Below are positions 39,001 through 52,539 of a stretch of DNA of 64,000 nt, in pieces. The stretch spans positions 45,401,744 to 45,465,743 of the forward strand of contig JARCOQ010000002.1 of NCBI GenBank assembly GCA_029207755.1, in the 5' to 3' direction. The position numbers and the translations under genes are program-made. The stretch's first letter is position 1; each line of letters opens with the position of its first letter. The notes beneath the pieces were generated by a model. It did not search any database. It was not told the DNA's origin and saw nothing but the letters and a program-made list of their open reading frames with translations. The DNA is from Chamaea fasciata. Its lineage: Eukaryota; Chordata; Aves; Passeriformes; Sylviidae.

Positions 39001-40437
39001 TATTATGAGCTGGAATCTACCCTGAGCAAGCTGCACCTGACGGCGAGGACAAAATGGATGACCCAGAATGGTACATGCTGAATACACATCCGTGAAAATG
39101 AAAATAACAGGGAACCTCAAAACTTTATCACCCAGCTCTAGTACTCACAGGTGTCAGCAGCAGAACCAAATGCCAAAAGCATACCTGGTGATACTGAAGC
39201 CGATGAAAGAGACAGAACTCAAAGATACAATTATGTCTCTGACAGCTGCAAAGTGGCAGAGGAAGGCAGCCGGGCGTGCAGCAGACACTGCTGGTGGGGA
39301 GCGGAGTTATCCCAGTGGCAGAACAGCGTGGAACACCAGATAGACGCCTGCCAGAAATGCACCGGGGACAGGCACCTCCCTGCTTTTCCTGCCTGGTGCT
39401 CCGTGGGGGTGCAGCTACACTTTCCCAGAGAGTCTCATGTGTCCCTGAGCCTGGATTCACATACAGAAACATGGAGTGTGCCTGGCTTTATTCACTCCAG
39501 TCAGAAGGACCTGGACAGTTCTCTCCTGTATATCCCTGTATAGAAGACATAGTCCTGTGTTACGGAAGATCTGCTGGAATGTGATTCAATCTTCCCTTTT
39601 CCTCCACAGAAGATATAACTGACTTTCAATTGCATTTTTTTCTGAGTTAGAAAAATGTGAAGAATAACTTCAATTGTGAATGCAAGAGAACACTAATTCA
39701 AAGAGAAATTAATTTCTGTCTCACAGTTCTCATAGTTATTCCATGAATAATCAAAATGAGAATCTTTAATGGCAATATCATATTAATTTCTTAAAAGTGG
39801 AAATGCCAGCAGATTTCCTTAATAATAGGTCTGCATATCCAAGATAATTTTCCAAACCTGATTAATAATTTATAATGAAGAACAAGGCTTCATATTATAT
39901 CTCATGCAATAATCTGAAACTCATACATTATGGAATTCTCTATTATTAGTTACATTCATTTTAGCTGAATGCTCTACTGGGATCCCAGTGCCAAGAAAGT
40001 TAACTGTACGAGAGGATAAAGACGGAACGACAGCTCTGCAATGTCTGACTTACACTCAAAGCCTTCACTAAAAAAGAGGAAGCAAACTCCTCAGAGCCAT
40101 GCTTTTCTCATGCAAGACTGGGCTTTTACAATTTTAAGCCTTCTGAGTCAGACACAAGGTCCACAAAAGTTAAGGGGACTTTCCTCTGCTTCTATAAATC
40201 TTTAAGTAAAGATTATAAAAAAGGCTAAGTCCAAGCAATTTTCTTGGTCTCAGGTCACTCACCAGGGTGCTCATCTAGAGTGTTGCCATGTAAATATTGA
40301 TTTTGATTATTGTGCTGGGAAAGAAGAAAATGCAGAAAATACTAAATATATATTCGTGGTTTGAAATTTTAGGAGAAACTGAAATGCAAATAATACTACA
40401 TTGCACAAACTGATCTTCAGTCAATCTGCAACTCACA
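30053..40437. other. Upstream region without recognisable gene
   Basis: AT-rich sequence between the promoter island and the large CR1. Open frames here are short, lack splice logic and match no family I know. A G-rich tract (GTGGGTGGGAGGTGGGTGTG type) lies at about 35427-35472. If the distal CpG island at 52.5-53.2 kb is a SPATA13 promoter, this region is intron. Confidence 0.6.
33141..33240. other. Assembly gap, 100 N
   Basis: Exactly 100 N, the usual placeholder for a gap of unknown length. The flanks are AT-rich, without an obvious repeat at either edge. Real distance across this point is unknown. Confidence 0.98.
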
Positions 40438-40978
40438 GAATAGCAGGTTGAGTTGATGTTGGAAGACACTTCTGGATACCATCCAGTCCGGGCCCCCTCA
40501 CAGAAGGGTGGAGGTTGGAAGACACCTGTAGAGGTCACCTGGTCTAATTCCCCTGCTCAAAACAGGGTCAGCTAGAGCAGGCAAGCAGAGCTGTGTCCTG
40601 TCAAGTTTTAAATAATATTTTGAGGTCTACAAGGATGGAAATTCCAGAACATCTGTGGGCAGCCTGTTCCACTATTTCAGCAATTTCAGAAATTTCCTGT
40701 ATTTCAGTCTGTGCAGATTGTGTCTTGCCCTTTTACTGGACACAAGTGAGAAGAGTCTGGCTCTGTTCTCATTATCCTCTTTACTGCTTCACTTCCATCA
40801 GGTATTTATGCACATTAATAAGATCTCCTCAGCATCCTCTTCTCCAGGATGAATGATCCCAGCTGTCTCAGCCTCTCATCATATGTCACATGCTCTAGTT
40901 GATTAACAGGTACTACTCCTAGTTTCATATCCCCTGCAAACATGCTGAGGGTGCACTGTCCCATCAAGAATGGAGATG

Positions 40979-41455
40979 TTAACCACTTCTGGCCATGGCA
41001 CTGGTGTGAGGTACAGCACTAGTGCCTGGCTTCCAGATGGACTTTATGCCATTGATCACATGTCTCAGAACCCAGTGAGTGGTTTGCCCACTTTTACATC
41101 CCCTGACTATCCACTTGCCTAGTCCAGGCTTTATCAGTTTGCCTGGAAGCATGTTATCAGAAACAGTGTCAAAAATTTTGCTAAAATCCACTGTTTTCTC
41201 CTTGTCCTTGGAGCTGGTCATTTTGTTGTTGAAGACTATCAGCTTGACCAGGCATGATTTCCCCTTTGCAAATCCATGTTGACTACCCCCAATCACTTTC
41301 ATGTCCTTCAAATGTTTGGAAATGGCTTCCAGGAAGATTTGATCCACCTCCTTCCTGGGGACTGAGCTGAGGCTGATTAGCTTATACTTTCCCAGCTCCT
41401 CATACCTATTCACAGAGGCCACCCTGTAGCTGCCACAGACCAAACCCTGCCACAT
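40979..41455 (-). pseudogene. Decayed CR1 reverse transcriptase segment
   Basis: The frame reads KYKLISLSSVPRKEVDQIFL, then KVIGGSQHGFAKGKSCLVKL, TVDFSKIFDTVSDNMLPGKL and WKPGTSAVPHTSA. It follows CR1 reverse transcriptase from the YRPVSLTSVPGK motif through SQHGFTKGKSCL and the YLDFSKAFDTVSH catalytic Asp motif to [11 protein letters not shown]. Several residues between motifs are missing or changed, the second catalytic motif (FADD) is absent, and the frame is open only by chance of decay. Confidence 0.85.
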
Positions 41456-41742
41456 AAACCCACTACACTCTTGAATTCTACCATTCGATGTTTAAGTTAA
41501 CAGGAGCTCCTTGTTCACCTATGCAGATCTCCTGCCATCCTTGCTTGATTTCCTGCTTGTTGGACTGGAGCATTCAAGAGGTGATTCTTGAAGGTCAACT
41601 ACTTATCTTCACTCCAAGATGTTATACCACAGAAATCTTCCAAGGATATTCCTGAAGAGGCCAAAGCCTCCTGTCTTGAAGCCCATGGCTGTGATTCTGC
41701 TATTTGTCCTGTTTCCTCCTCTAAGAATCTTGTACGTCATCA

Positions 41743-42000
41743 CTATGAGTCACTGCAGCCAAAGCTACTCCCAGCCTTCACATGCTCAGCCAGGTATTTC
41801 TTGTTTGTAAGCTCAGGGAGGTCCAGCAGAATGCTGTTTCTCATCGGCCCCTCAGTCACCAGGGTTAGGAACTTATCCTCAATGCACTCCAGAAACCTCC
41901 CAGATTGCCTGCTCCCTGCAGTGTTGTCTCTCTGGTGGATATGGGAATGGTTTAAGTTGCCCGTGACAACCAGGATTTCCGTCATGAGATAGCTTAGCAT
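41743..42000 (-). pseudogene. Decayed CR1 endonuclease segment
   Basis: The frame reads LVVTGNLNHSHIHQRDNTAG, then FLECIEDKFLTLV and ends GSSFGCSDS. In CR1 this is the end of the AP-endonuclease-like domain, normally GDFNHPDICWRDNTAG at the catalytic Asp-Asn and GCSDH at the catalytic His. Here the Asp of GDFN is Asn and the final His is lost, so the domain is dead. The frame ends there; fragments of the following FKDHLL linker appear in other frames toward 41456. Confidence 0.8.
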
Positions 42001-42398
42001 CTGGTAATATTCATGTGGCTGCAGAATTTCTGCCTTTGATTGCTTCTGGTTGGGAATCTGTTACATTTTCATGGGACCATTCCCTCTCGGGAAACTACTA
42101 TGGCATTTTATAACCACTGCCAGCAGTCTCAACTGAAGCAAAGAAGTCTTAAGAAGGCTTGGACACTAAACACACAGTAATGTTTTCATACTGGTGACCT
42201 GAGTTTGGACATGTTAACAACAGATTTTTCCCAGGCTCTATATGTGCCACAAATATAAGAGTTGATTTTCAGGGCCTTTCTTCCACTACTTTTTGTTACC
42301 TCAAAGTTCAGTTGAAATATGTGGAAACATGGAATACACAGTTCACCTATCAACAGTTCATGCCAAATCTTCTGCTGTAGTCAGAACACAGAAAAACG

Positions 42399-42400
<2 letters not shown>

Positions 42401-42434
<34 letters not shown>
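42401..42434 (+). repeat. Pure poly-A tract, 34 nt
   Basis: 34 consecutive A on the plus strand, preceded by GAAAAACGGC. It is about 400 bp outside the CR1. No gene-like sequence precedes it, so it is taken as a mononucleotide repeat. Its length in the assembly may be inexact. Confidence 0.9.
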
Positions 42435-42436
<2 letters not shown>

Positions 42437-45400
42437 CTAAAGTAGGCATGTCTGCATGTTTCTGTATCAATTACGTTAAGGCTTCTCAGTCTTAACAGCC
42501 CCACACAATACAAAGCAGGCCCTGAAAGAAGGGCAATTCCCCCTGCAAATATTTAGGTTAGCAACTGCAAAGTAATCCAGGCACAGCACTATTCATAAGA
42601 CCAATTCATCACCAGGTCATACAAGGCAATTAGGCCTGGACACTAGATGCAGAGGGGAGCAGATTAACAACCACCAAGATGTTTTAAGTGATCCTGGTTT
42701 ATTTTTAACAATATTTTAAAGCCTCTGAGAAGATTAATTCCTCAGCCCAAGCCTCCGCATTCCCTTGCTGCTGCCAAGGTAAAATGATGTACTAATTAAG
42801 TTCTCAGCACAGGAATATTCTTTGTAGGACTTGGGGGTGACACTGTTTTGGTGCTGCTAATGTCAGTGCACAAAAACCACCTCTTTCTCCCACTGTAAAA
42901 GTTTGATTTCTTCGCACCAGGATGAAAATAGTCCTACAGTTTTCTCTCTTCCTCATTCTCTTTTTCATGCCCTCATGCAGAAAAGACACAATAGATTAAA
43001 TCCATAAAAGCAAAACCTGCATTCTTCAATCATGAGACCCTGTTTCATAGGGAAGATTGTAAAACCTTGAACAAGTGCATTATCTCTTTGGTATTAACAG
43101 GATAAATAAGACAGTTTCTTACACTGAAGATAAAATGCAGCTGATAGAATAAAATACAATAAATGTATCTATTGTGAAACATAGCAGATAAGATGTCAAT
43201 ATTTAAAGCTAAAAGAAAAAGGTACATTGGAAGTAAATAGTGAAATATCCAGGACAAGATCTTTAGCCATATTTCTGAATCTTGTTCTCAGGGGAAAATT
43301 GTTAGGAAGGAAGGACCTGATGTCTTAAATTGGACAAAAGGCCATCTAACTAACTCTCTCATCTCCAAGTGGCCTAAGAAGGAACAAGAAACAAGATGAA
43401 CACAGAAAAGATTTTCCTTTATTTTACTTTCCCATCTTCTGGGAGTCTGAAGTTTAGAGTCTTCCTAAATCACAGGCTGCATTCAGAATACACTCTTTTC
43501 TAGTCCCCTTGGGGCCGTTTTCACAAATTTTTCTGCTTCCTCTCTGTTTGCATTAATTCTTTGGAGTCTATATCCTCATATTTCACTGAATTTCCATAAT
43601 TATTTCCCATAGTTAACTGGTACCCCAAGAGAAATATATTCCTTTTGTTTTGATTTTAATCTTCTGCCTAGATGATGCCATGTCTATTTGAAAACCTAGT
43701 TGTGCTGGAAAGTGCTGAGAGCTGGGTGCCTCTGGCCTCCCAAATATGGGTGTTGAAAGACGCAAAGTAACAAACAGGAAGGATGGGTTTCCAGGAGAAA
43801 ATGAGAAAAAGAAGCACAGCTGGCAAGATAACATATAGGCAGATATGCAAGTTTATTTAGGCTTCTGGAGTATTGCCTAAATATTTAAATGGTGGTCATA
43901 CTTGCTTCTTGTATCATTAGGAAAGCATTCCTGGTTTGTAAAATCTCAAGTGACTGTAAAGCATAAAAGATAAAAAAATAATTAATTCCTTAAAAGTGTG
44001 ATGTTCTCAGTCTTGTGTTTTCTAGCTTCCCTACATGCTTCTTGTACTTTATGCTGTCATTCAGGTTTTAAAGTAACATACTTAACTCAGTTTTCTTACA
44101 AGCTGAAAAGCCAAAGCCCTACTGATAAATGCCACCAGTGCCCCAAAATTCACTTGTTCTCTTTCAACAGCCAGTGCACCAGGAAGTATAAATTCCATGT
44201 CAACCTTTTCTCCAGTGTGTTCCACAAGTGTGTGACAGTGAGGTATTTAGCAAACTTGGCTATTTTCTTCCTGGATAGCTAAGCTGTTCCATCAGCAACA
44301 TAAAAATATTTTAACAACACAGCAACAAACCATGCAGTGTGCCAAGAGCCACAGAGCCCTTGGTTCAGTGTTGGGAGGTTACTTTTAATTACAAGGTCCT
44401 GATTAACACACTGGAACAAGGCAATAGCTTACTTCAAACAGTTCCAAATCATTGTACTTAAAAATGCTGACCCTTGTCATAAGCAAGGACAAGTGACGAA
44501 AACAAAAAGAAAACTGTTTTGGCGCTGAGTGAATTCCAAGTTCCACAACCGAACTTTGCAGAAACCCTGTAATCTATACAAGGCAGCTTTCAAACATTAA
44601 TTTTGTAGTACCATAAACAGCCAAACTCTTCCCATTGGTAGCCCAAATCTCAAACTGATGGTATCACTCAGTAACTTATTTTTAAACAAGACTTCTCTAC
44701 AGGGTTTTCCTTTTTAAATCTTGTATAGATTATTTCTAGTTGATGCAACCTAGCATAACTTCCTCCTCTTTCTCCTCCTCCTTATCATTATCATTATTAT
44801 CATTACCATCATTTAAATCCAGTTTACTTGGTCTGTTAACTGACTGAAGCATTTTTCTCATACATTTTGCCCAGAGGCAGCATTATCTGTTTCTTAGAAA
44901 AAGCATTCTGGTTGTAATTCAGTCTCTGAAATAGTATTAATGCAGGGACAGATCCTGGCTTCATTTGAAGCTCTTAGCTGCAGTTCTTCCACAGGGAAGT
45001 AAAACATGAAATTGGAACCATAATCGGAACCTAGTTGAAAATACAAGAGAGTAAAGAAGTATACTTCTCATCATAGCTATGTTAAGCATGATAAAAATGG
45101 ATCCAGAAGCTTTTGTAGAGAAGAGAAGGAAACAACTGACAAAATGTGGGCTAAGCTGAACAGCTTCTGCACTGCTGCCTCAAGAGCAGTACCTGGGTGA
45201 GTTGCTGGACATCTGAACTTTGAACATTACAACAGACTCTTATTTTCTGCTGCCGCACGTGCATGAAAGCCTCCTTTATTTTCTCATCCCAGGAAACGGA
45301 AGCCATATGAAAGAGAACCCCTTTAGACTACGTAAGCAGTGCTGGCAAGTTTAGTCCAGAGCCATAGAATGCAAATAAAATAGAAACCACTGGGATGATT

Positions 45401-48400
45401 AATTTGTGAAAATCTCTACTCCTTAATTTAATCAGAAAACAAATTATAAATCTTACCAAGATAAATGATCAATTACTTATTAAAGCTAACAGAATGCAGC
45501 TGATAGGCCCTAGTAGATAAATCAAAGTCACTTATAGTTAGAGTTCGATGGGTGAGTCCAATAGGATGGTTTGGGTGAATGAACTATGTGAGGTGGCTTA
45601 AAATAAGACAGCTGGTTCTTGCATATCAAATTAACTCTTACTTGATGCTACCTGTGCAGTGGGAAGTTGGCCTCCCAATAGCAGTGCTAGTAGCCAGGAG
45701 CTTATGTAAGTAAGGTAAGCCCTGTGTTGGAAAGCCAGATTACGGCATGGTTAAGCTGCTCTCAAATTTGTTTAAAGTAATTAATCAAATCCAGCGTGCT
45801 TTCAGAGACCATAAAGCATCTCCATAACACAAAATAAAAATATAGAAGTGCCAAATACGGCATTCTGACTGTTTAACAACAATGCCAGATGAGATCAGTG
45901 AGCCTTGCCTTGAAGCCAAGCAATGGTCCCACAGACTGCATTGCAACTGCAGGTCAGGCACTTTCCAGTTGACTCAGGTACAGAGGAAAGATGTGACACA
46001 GAGACAAATGTCTCAGACATAAGTGATACTGTCCAAGTGTTAATCTGTCTCACCTCCCCCTGCTCTGAGCCAACACACAGCTTGGAGGAAATAGTGTGTA
46101 TTAGCAGGGATTGAATTTGCTTCTGGTTGGACCCAGGATAAATGAGCTGCTGACACAGTAGAAACTAGCCTTTCTCTGGAGTTCTTGTGGGCTGAGCACC
46201 CCTCAGCTCTCCTGCTGAACCTCAGGCTCAATGGGACTGTTAGACCAAGTGACTAATCAAACCAAGCTCTTCATTACAGTTGTCTCCATTTTTGGTCAAT
46301 CTACTTAAAACTCAAAATATTCTCATAAAACTTGCACAAAATTTACTCAAATTCAAAACTGAAGGTTGCTATGGAACACGTGGTGAGAGCAATACTGAGA
46401 AAATTGTCTGTTTCAAGGATTAAATGTCCTTAACAGAGATCTTAGAAGAAAGATGGATTTTGAAAAAAAAATTTGGTGTTTTTCATTAGCAAGAGGCATA
46501 ACATTCTTATTCTCTTCCATTTCCCCTCCAGGAAGACAAAGAAGGGAAAGAGAGGAATGTTAAATGATGTAATACCTCAGACATGTAATTTTTCATAATG
46601 ATATAGGTGCTTTCTTTGTTGACTGGGCACTCTGTGCCAACAGGATAAGTACATACAGATTTAGGCGGCTCTGCCTGTTAAATAGACTGGCTGCTGAAAT
46701 TTGCACTGCACTTGGAGCTAGATTAAAATTGTGTGACATATAACTCTTCTTATCACAATAATATGTATTACTATCTGTTGTCATGGCTTCAAGTAATGAC
46801 ATTTCGAGTAGCAAAAGTAAGCCATGTTGCGTGTTCCTACTCAATCACCTTTGCATTTGACTAATATGAACTGGGGAGTTCAGACTCGTAAACAATTTTC
46901 CTTCTGTTAAAATAATCCAGCTAATATAAGTGAAACAACTTTTCCAGAACCACATACCTACGTACAATGATGATACTTTGCGAACAACAGCAAAATCAAA
47001 TTGTCAAAAGACCAAATAATACAAAGGACTGTCTCTCTCCCAGAACAGAACCCTTCTTCCTGTCTTGAAGTTTAACAGATCTGTTCTGTATAGAGCTACA
47101 GACCAGGAATCAGTGTCAGAAAATACAGTTATTGTAGAGTAACGTGTTTTTATGGAGAAATAAACCTTGTAGAGATAATGAATTCTGCGTCACAGATAGT
47201 TTACTTCCCTGCCTCTTCCTGATACAGACTGTTCCCTGCTGGGGGGAACTCAGTAGCTTTCATTGATTTTTTTCTCCATGGGCTTTTTCCTTCAGTAATA
47301 CCTAGTCATTCACCACCACCAGATTCCTCTTCTCTAGAGAAAGGCTTGTAATTTTCCTCTGAGAAGGCTCTCAGCCTGGCATTTTCATCTGAGATGAGAT
47401 CTTCAAAGCTTAATTATTTCCTCCTCTTTTTTTTTTCTTTGTTTTTTACCTCATGGATTCTTCTACAGAAGGCCAGTATGGCTCAGCTGATGGCTCAGAG
47501 AATCAATCTGGTTTGCTTTTTTCCCCCAAAATTTTCAGGCAAAGGATACAAATACACCTGCAAAGCTGTTCCAGTCTCTGCTCACCCAGCACAGAGAGCT
47601 GCTCAAATGGGCACTCTTAAAGCCCTGAGATCTATAGTCACATCTCTCCTCACGCACATAGGGTTTAACATAGGAGCTATTTAAACTCTTCCAGGAAGGT
47701 CAAAGGGAAGAATTACAACCAATATAACATAATACCCTTCACATTCTCATTACCTGCCTACCACATCTGGTACCAGTGCTTTGTCATGAGGATCATTTGT
47801 GTGTGTTTGTCCTTGTGTGTACATAGTAAACAATCAGAGCATTCTTAGATTAATGCAGTGTAAGACCATGACATAAGATAGGTTCACTTCTTGACTACAT
47901 GCTTGTCTCAGCATTTTGCAATTCTGTAATATGCTAGAGAAGAACAATTTCATGCAGGAAATAAAAATAATCACTTTTCTTTTAATAAGTGGTGCCAGCC
48001 ACTAAATCTCTACATACAGTGGTAAACCTGTCACAACTAGAAATAAAATACCTTAATCAGCAGATTCAAATCTTGTGTGATTTTTCTTTTTGCTTCACTT
48101 TACTAATTGGTCAGTTGTGCCAGATAATTTGCTTAAATCTAAAACAGACCAGGAAGGCTTAAAATAACATTTCAATGGTCAGGTTGTGCAATTTGAGTTA
48201 CTAGTTTTACACGGTGGAGATTTACATTGTCTTGGCTAGTCTTTAAATATATTGGCTTATAAAACTAGAGGTCTCTCCATGAGCAAATGATCTGTCTGCT
48301 GCCTCAGAAGTGCAAAGCACACACTGATTTCCTTGAAGATGGGTTTGCTTTTGACAGTTGCAGAAAAGGGTCTTGAGCCTGCCTCTACTAAATCAATTCA

Positions 48401-50009
48401 TTACACAACTGCCATTCAAAAGCTGTCCACGCTTCACAAAGCATATGAGGGTTGCTGCTGCTGCTGCTCTGTACTGCCGCAGGAGCTCAGCCACAGCTGT
48501 AATTCTCATCTAGTTGGGAAGCTTGTTAAAATCCTCTAATTAAAACCCTCCATGCCCTTATTCAAGTCCTTCCCGCAGCCCTTGACCTTTTCCCCTCAAC
48601 TGGGACCCACACAGGTATGGCAGTCTGCTGCATCACAGCAGGCAGGAAAAGCATTATGGTGTCCAGCTCCTAGATTTTCCCATAAATACTTACGTCTTTC
48701 ACACTTACTGTTGTGTTGAATAGACTACTATGACACTATGCCATGAAATATAAAACTTCTGGATGACCTATCTGCTGATCTGCTTATACATTGCTATTAT
48801 TTTCCTAAAAAAAAAAATAAAAAAGGAAAAGTTCCAATATTTGGAATTATTAATTGGGCAGGGAAGAGACGAAAATACTGCATCTTCCTTTGCTCATAAG
48901 AACAAATTTTCAAGCATCACAAACATTTCTGATACAGTCACAAATATTTCTGATAGAGTAGCATCAAATGATTCTAATTATTATAAATTATTTCCCTTTA
49001 TCACCTTCCCTTTAAGTATTGCCTGCAAAAAACATTCATGCAACTCATTAAGAGGCACCAACTTTTTTCTGAGTAACAGCCTCAGTTTATCAGAACTGCT
49101 TCATAAATTCTTGGAAATGAGTTCTGCTTATGTTCTTCTAGGACACTGAAAACAGAATACGCAGAGCGAATGGCATCAAGGACTGGCAAACCATTCTGCT
49201 CCTTGTGTGTTGGAATCTAAAGGACAGTTAAATTTAGAAGACAAAAGCTGCAGGAGAAACAGAGACTGAAACAGATACAGTAAATAGACAATGTTCTCTT
49301 CAAACCTCATGGGACAACATGTTGGTATTCCATGAGAGGAGAAACAAAACATTGTAATTAAATATGTGATTCTCTGGGAAGATTTATAGCCCCTCTGAGA
49401 ACAGATGACATGTAATGCCACTATCAGGAATGACATAACAAATTGGAAGAAAGGCAACAAGTACCAATTAGCCACAACTTTGGCATATTTGGTTGTTATT
49501 CATTCGAGATTTGCTTGCTGATTGTACTAATCAACAAAAAGAAAAAGCCTTTGGAAAGGATTTATGTGTACAAGGAAATCTTCATTTCCCTCAGAAGTGC
49601 ATCTAATTGCTGTGCCATGTCTTCAGGAATTATGCCCATCAATTTGTTTCACCTAAGGGTATGAAAGAAGAGGGCAAGGAAAAACTAACTTGGTTTTACG
49701 TTCCCTTATGAGCCTTACCTGCTCAAACAGTACATTCTTCTATCCAGAAATGTAGTCTAATTAGAAAAGGAAGAATTAGACCATTTGCCAAGGATTTCTA
49801 TATAACCCACCAGCGGCTGCAGTGAGTCAATGAGACCCTCAGGCACGCTGCTGCCAGGCACATCCACATCCTGCACATGGGACGTGGGACATAGCCCATC
49901 ATGATCATGAGAAAAAATCCCTGTCCACAGGCAGAAACACGTGGCTCTCCTAGAGCTTCCCAGGATTCCTTGAAACTCCAACAAGGAATTTAGTTCAGCG
50001 CATTACAAG
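42435..50009. other. Region without recognisable gene
   Basis: AT-rich sequence. Only low-complexity items stand out: a pyrimidine-rich CTCCTCCT/ATTATC tract at 44759-44814 and (GCT)5 near 48453-48467. No exon, RNA gene or clear transposon was recognised. Confidence 0.6.
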
Positions 50010-50245
50010 TGTTCACACCATGCAGTGCCATCACGATTTCATCATATCATTCTCCTGGAGAAACTGGCTGTTCATGGCATGGACAGGTGCACTGTTTACT
50101 GGGTAAATTCTAGATGGCTGAGGCCAGAGTGTGGTGGTGAATGTACATCCATCTGGCAGATGGTCAACAGTGGTGTTTCCAAGGGCTCACTATTGGGGCC
50201 AGCCCTATTTAATATCTTTATTGGCTATCTGAATGGAGGGACACT
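50010..50245 (+). pseudogene. CR1 reverse transcriptase fragment
   Basis: The plus frame reads HHIILLEKLAVHGMDRCTVY, then SIWQMVNSGVSKGSLLGPAL and FNIFIGYLNGG. This matches the CR1 reverse transcriptase stretch HDILVSKLERHGFD...[21 protein letters not shown], with P-Q of the motif replaced by S-K. It covers a later part of the enzyme than most of the 41-kb copy, and lies on the opposite strand, so it is an independent insertion. The FADD motif and a 3' end are not visible beyond it. Confidence 0.75.
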
Positions 50246-51545
50246 CAGGGTTTATCTTAGAAGAACTTTATACTAATTTCAGGCAGAATCAAAGAACTCG
50301 ATCCCGGAGCTCTTATCTTTGATATTAGCTGCAGTGAGGTGGAGTGGAAGCCCGCCAAGGTGAATGGGAATTCAGAGAGCTTAGGATGAGATCCCAAAAG
50401 AGCAAAAGGTTGCAGAAGTGAGACTCAAAGCAAACCACTGGCCATTACAGTAAAGTCAGCCAGGCTCATGCTACTACTAATACTGTTGTAGTGACATAAC
50501 ACATGAAGTGTACATCTTTGTTGGACTGCAGGCCTCCATGTGATGATTTTGGGGCCTGGACAGCTGGGGAAGGAAATGGCAGGAGGGACATGGCACACAG
50601 CATGGAGCAAGCACTGTATCTGGGGGGAATGTAGGGTCTCACCCACTCCTTCCAATCCCCTTGCAAATCCCTTCAAGGTGAGTTGAAGAGCTTTTAGTTA
50701 CTGCCATAATTCTACCGTTTTCACGTGTATTCAAACCCCTACACAACACAAATTATTCTGATTTTAGGATTTAGCTTTACAACCATTTAGAAAACTTAAT
50801 TTGCCTCTCAATCACACCGCAAGGCCCAAGCTCAGGGGCCCAGCTGTCAAAAATATTTAGGAGGAAATGTGAAGGGGAAGGGAAGAAAAGCAAACCTTCT
50901 CATGTTAAGCTCTGTACAGGCAGGGGAATCACTGGGCACTTCTACAGCCACTTGCAGGGAGTAAATATACTCAGAGCTCTGCATGAATTCTGCACACTGT
51001 TCCCTGGCAGCAAATCTAGAACCCCAGGCAGCTCTTTCTCCTTTACAGGATGTCATTGTGGAACCTGTGGCAATCCTTTGGAAACTAGGTGTGACAGAGT
51101 GCTCTCAAGTAAATCTTGGGAAAAAAAAACAGTCCCCAAAGTGGTGGCAGAGCTGGAAGGAGGTGGCACAAGCTGGCCAATGTAAGTATGAAAGCAGCAG
51201 CACGATCCAGGTAGGAGAGCAGGAGTGGACTGGGCTGGAGGAGGTATGAGAGTGATGAGGAAGGACCATCACATCCTGAGCAGATGAGGAGAGCAAGGGG
51301 TGGGGAGGAGAGATCTGCAAAGATGACAAAGGAGCCTCCGAATGGTGACCTGGAAAGGCAAGAGAGAGCGATCAAGGAGAAGCTGGGCCTTCCCAAATGA
51401 TTCCTCTCTCCTGGCAGTGAGGGAAAACTTAGGGAAATATGCCGATTAAACAAAGAAGTGAACAGCTGCAGTAACAAAGAGCTACAGTAATGTGAAAAGG
51501 CAGGTAGAAAAAAGAAAATTCCACTGAGACGGGTTATCTGGGGTT

Positions 51546-51597
51546 GATTTTTTTTTTTACTTTTTCATTTGTTTGTTTGTTTGGATGTTTGTTTAAG
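51546..51597 (+). repeat. T-rich / (GTTT)n tract
   Basis: A short run of T with TTTGTTTGTTTGTTTGG units. Low complexity, no further content seen. Confidence 0.7.
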
Positions 51598-52539
51598 AGT
51601 GAAAAAAACCGAAGCATCCCCAGACACTTTCAACTCCCAGGACCAGCCAGCACATACACAGCTCACCTGAGGTCTGTGGCCTTGGCAGCATTGTGAGTGT
51701 TTTATTTTCACTGACATTAACCATTCACGAACCATTTCTCCAATGCGTTAAGCATGAACAAGCCTTCCTTTCGCATGGATATTTCTTCCTGCCACTGTGA
51801 TTTCATCTCCTAAACCAAATATTTTTATGCACGGAACCACTGAAAGAAAACAAGTCTGAGACTTCCCACTAATTACTGCATTACCCAGGAGTTCTCCTGC
51901 AGTGTCTGTAGCCTGGGTCCCCTGCCACACGTCTTATTTTGTGGAGCCTTTCATTTTACGACTTTTAAGCAACTGCTGGTGTTTATTGATCTTTCCACAC
52001 AGCTGTTCTTTTCCTACAGGAGCACTGAGGTGATTATTCTTTGGTCTGATACATGAGGCCCCATTTTCTGTCTCAGGGAGTTGAAAAGTCAGAAGCTTTT
52101 TAATACTCTGAGTTTGTGGGTGTAAAGGAAGCAGAAAATGCTACACACTGGCTTCACTTTCACAGTAAAAAATGTGCTTGTGTGATGAATTTCAAAATCC
52201 CGTGAGCTAACTATCCCAAATGAGACTAGCTGTGATACATAAGGCTGGGGGTGGGGGAATTGCCGGAGATCTGTGCTGGAAAAGGAGGCATGAGCCATGG
52301 GCAGCTCTACAGGAGAAGGACGGTGAAGCATCTGCACAAAAAAGCTCCAGCTACACATGGGTGGCTTCCAGCACATCTCCTCATGTGCCAAACAACACTT
52401 GAATCCCCCTCAACAACTTACACTATTCCTCAGGCACCCTAACTAATTCCTAATATTGAGAGGTCAGGCACGAACGGGAATGACCGCATGTACACACAAG
52501 ACCTGACTCATGCGATAACAAAAAACCACAAGCGCTCAC

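Larger units (their letters stand above)
40438..42015 (-). mobile_element. CR1 LINE, 5'-truncated, internally deleted copy
   Basis: On the minus strand three recognisable CR1 parts follow in the right order: endonuclease C-terminal half (42000-41743), reverse transcriptase N-terminal half (41455-40979), and the 3' untranslated region and end (about 40905-40438, ending in the TTCTGTGAG type terminus). The rest of the reverse transcriptase and part of the linker are missing, so the copy has lost blocks as well as gaining substitutions. Near the 3' end the GGTTGGAAGACACC-type motif occurs twice, at about 40460 and 40511, suggesting a local duplication or a second nested 3' end. Confidence 0.85.

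Noticed and set aside
41588..41992. A 134-codon plus-strand open frame
   Set aside because: It is the antisense shadow of the decayed CR1 endonuclease segment.
25247..45606. The shared string TGAGGTGGCTTAAAA near 25.25 kb and 45.59 kb
   Set aside because: Flanks do not align; one short match over 20 kb is not enough to call a repeat family.
49757..49984. A 75-codon minus-strand frame next to the CR1 fragment, possibly a gene relic
   Set aside because: The peptide matches nothing I recognise and no splice signals frame it.
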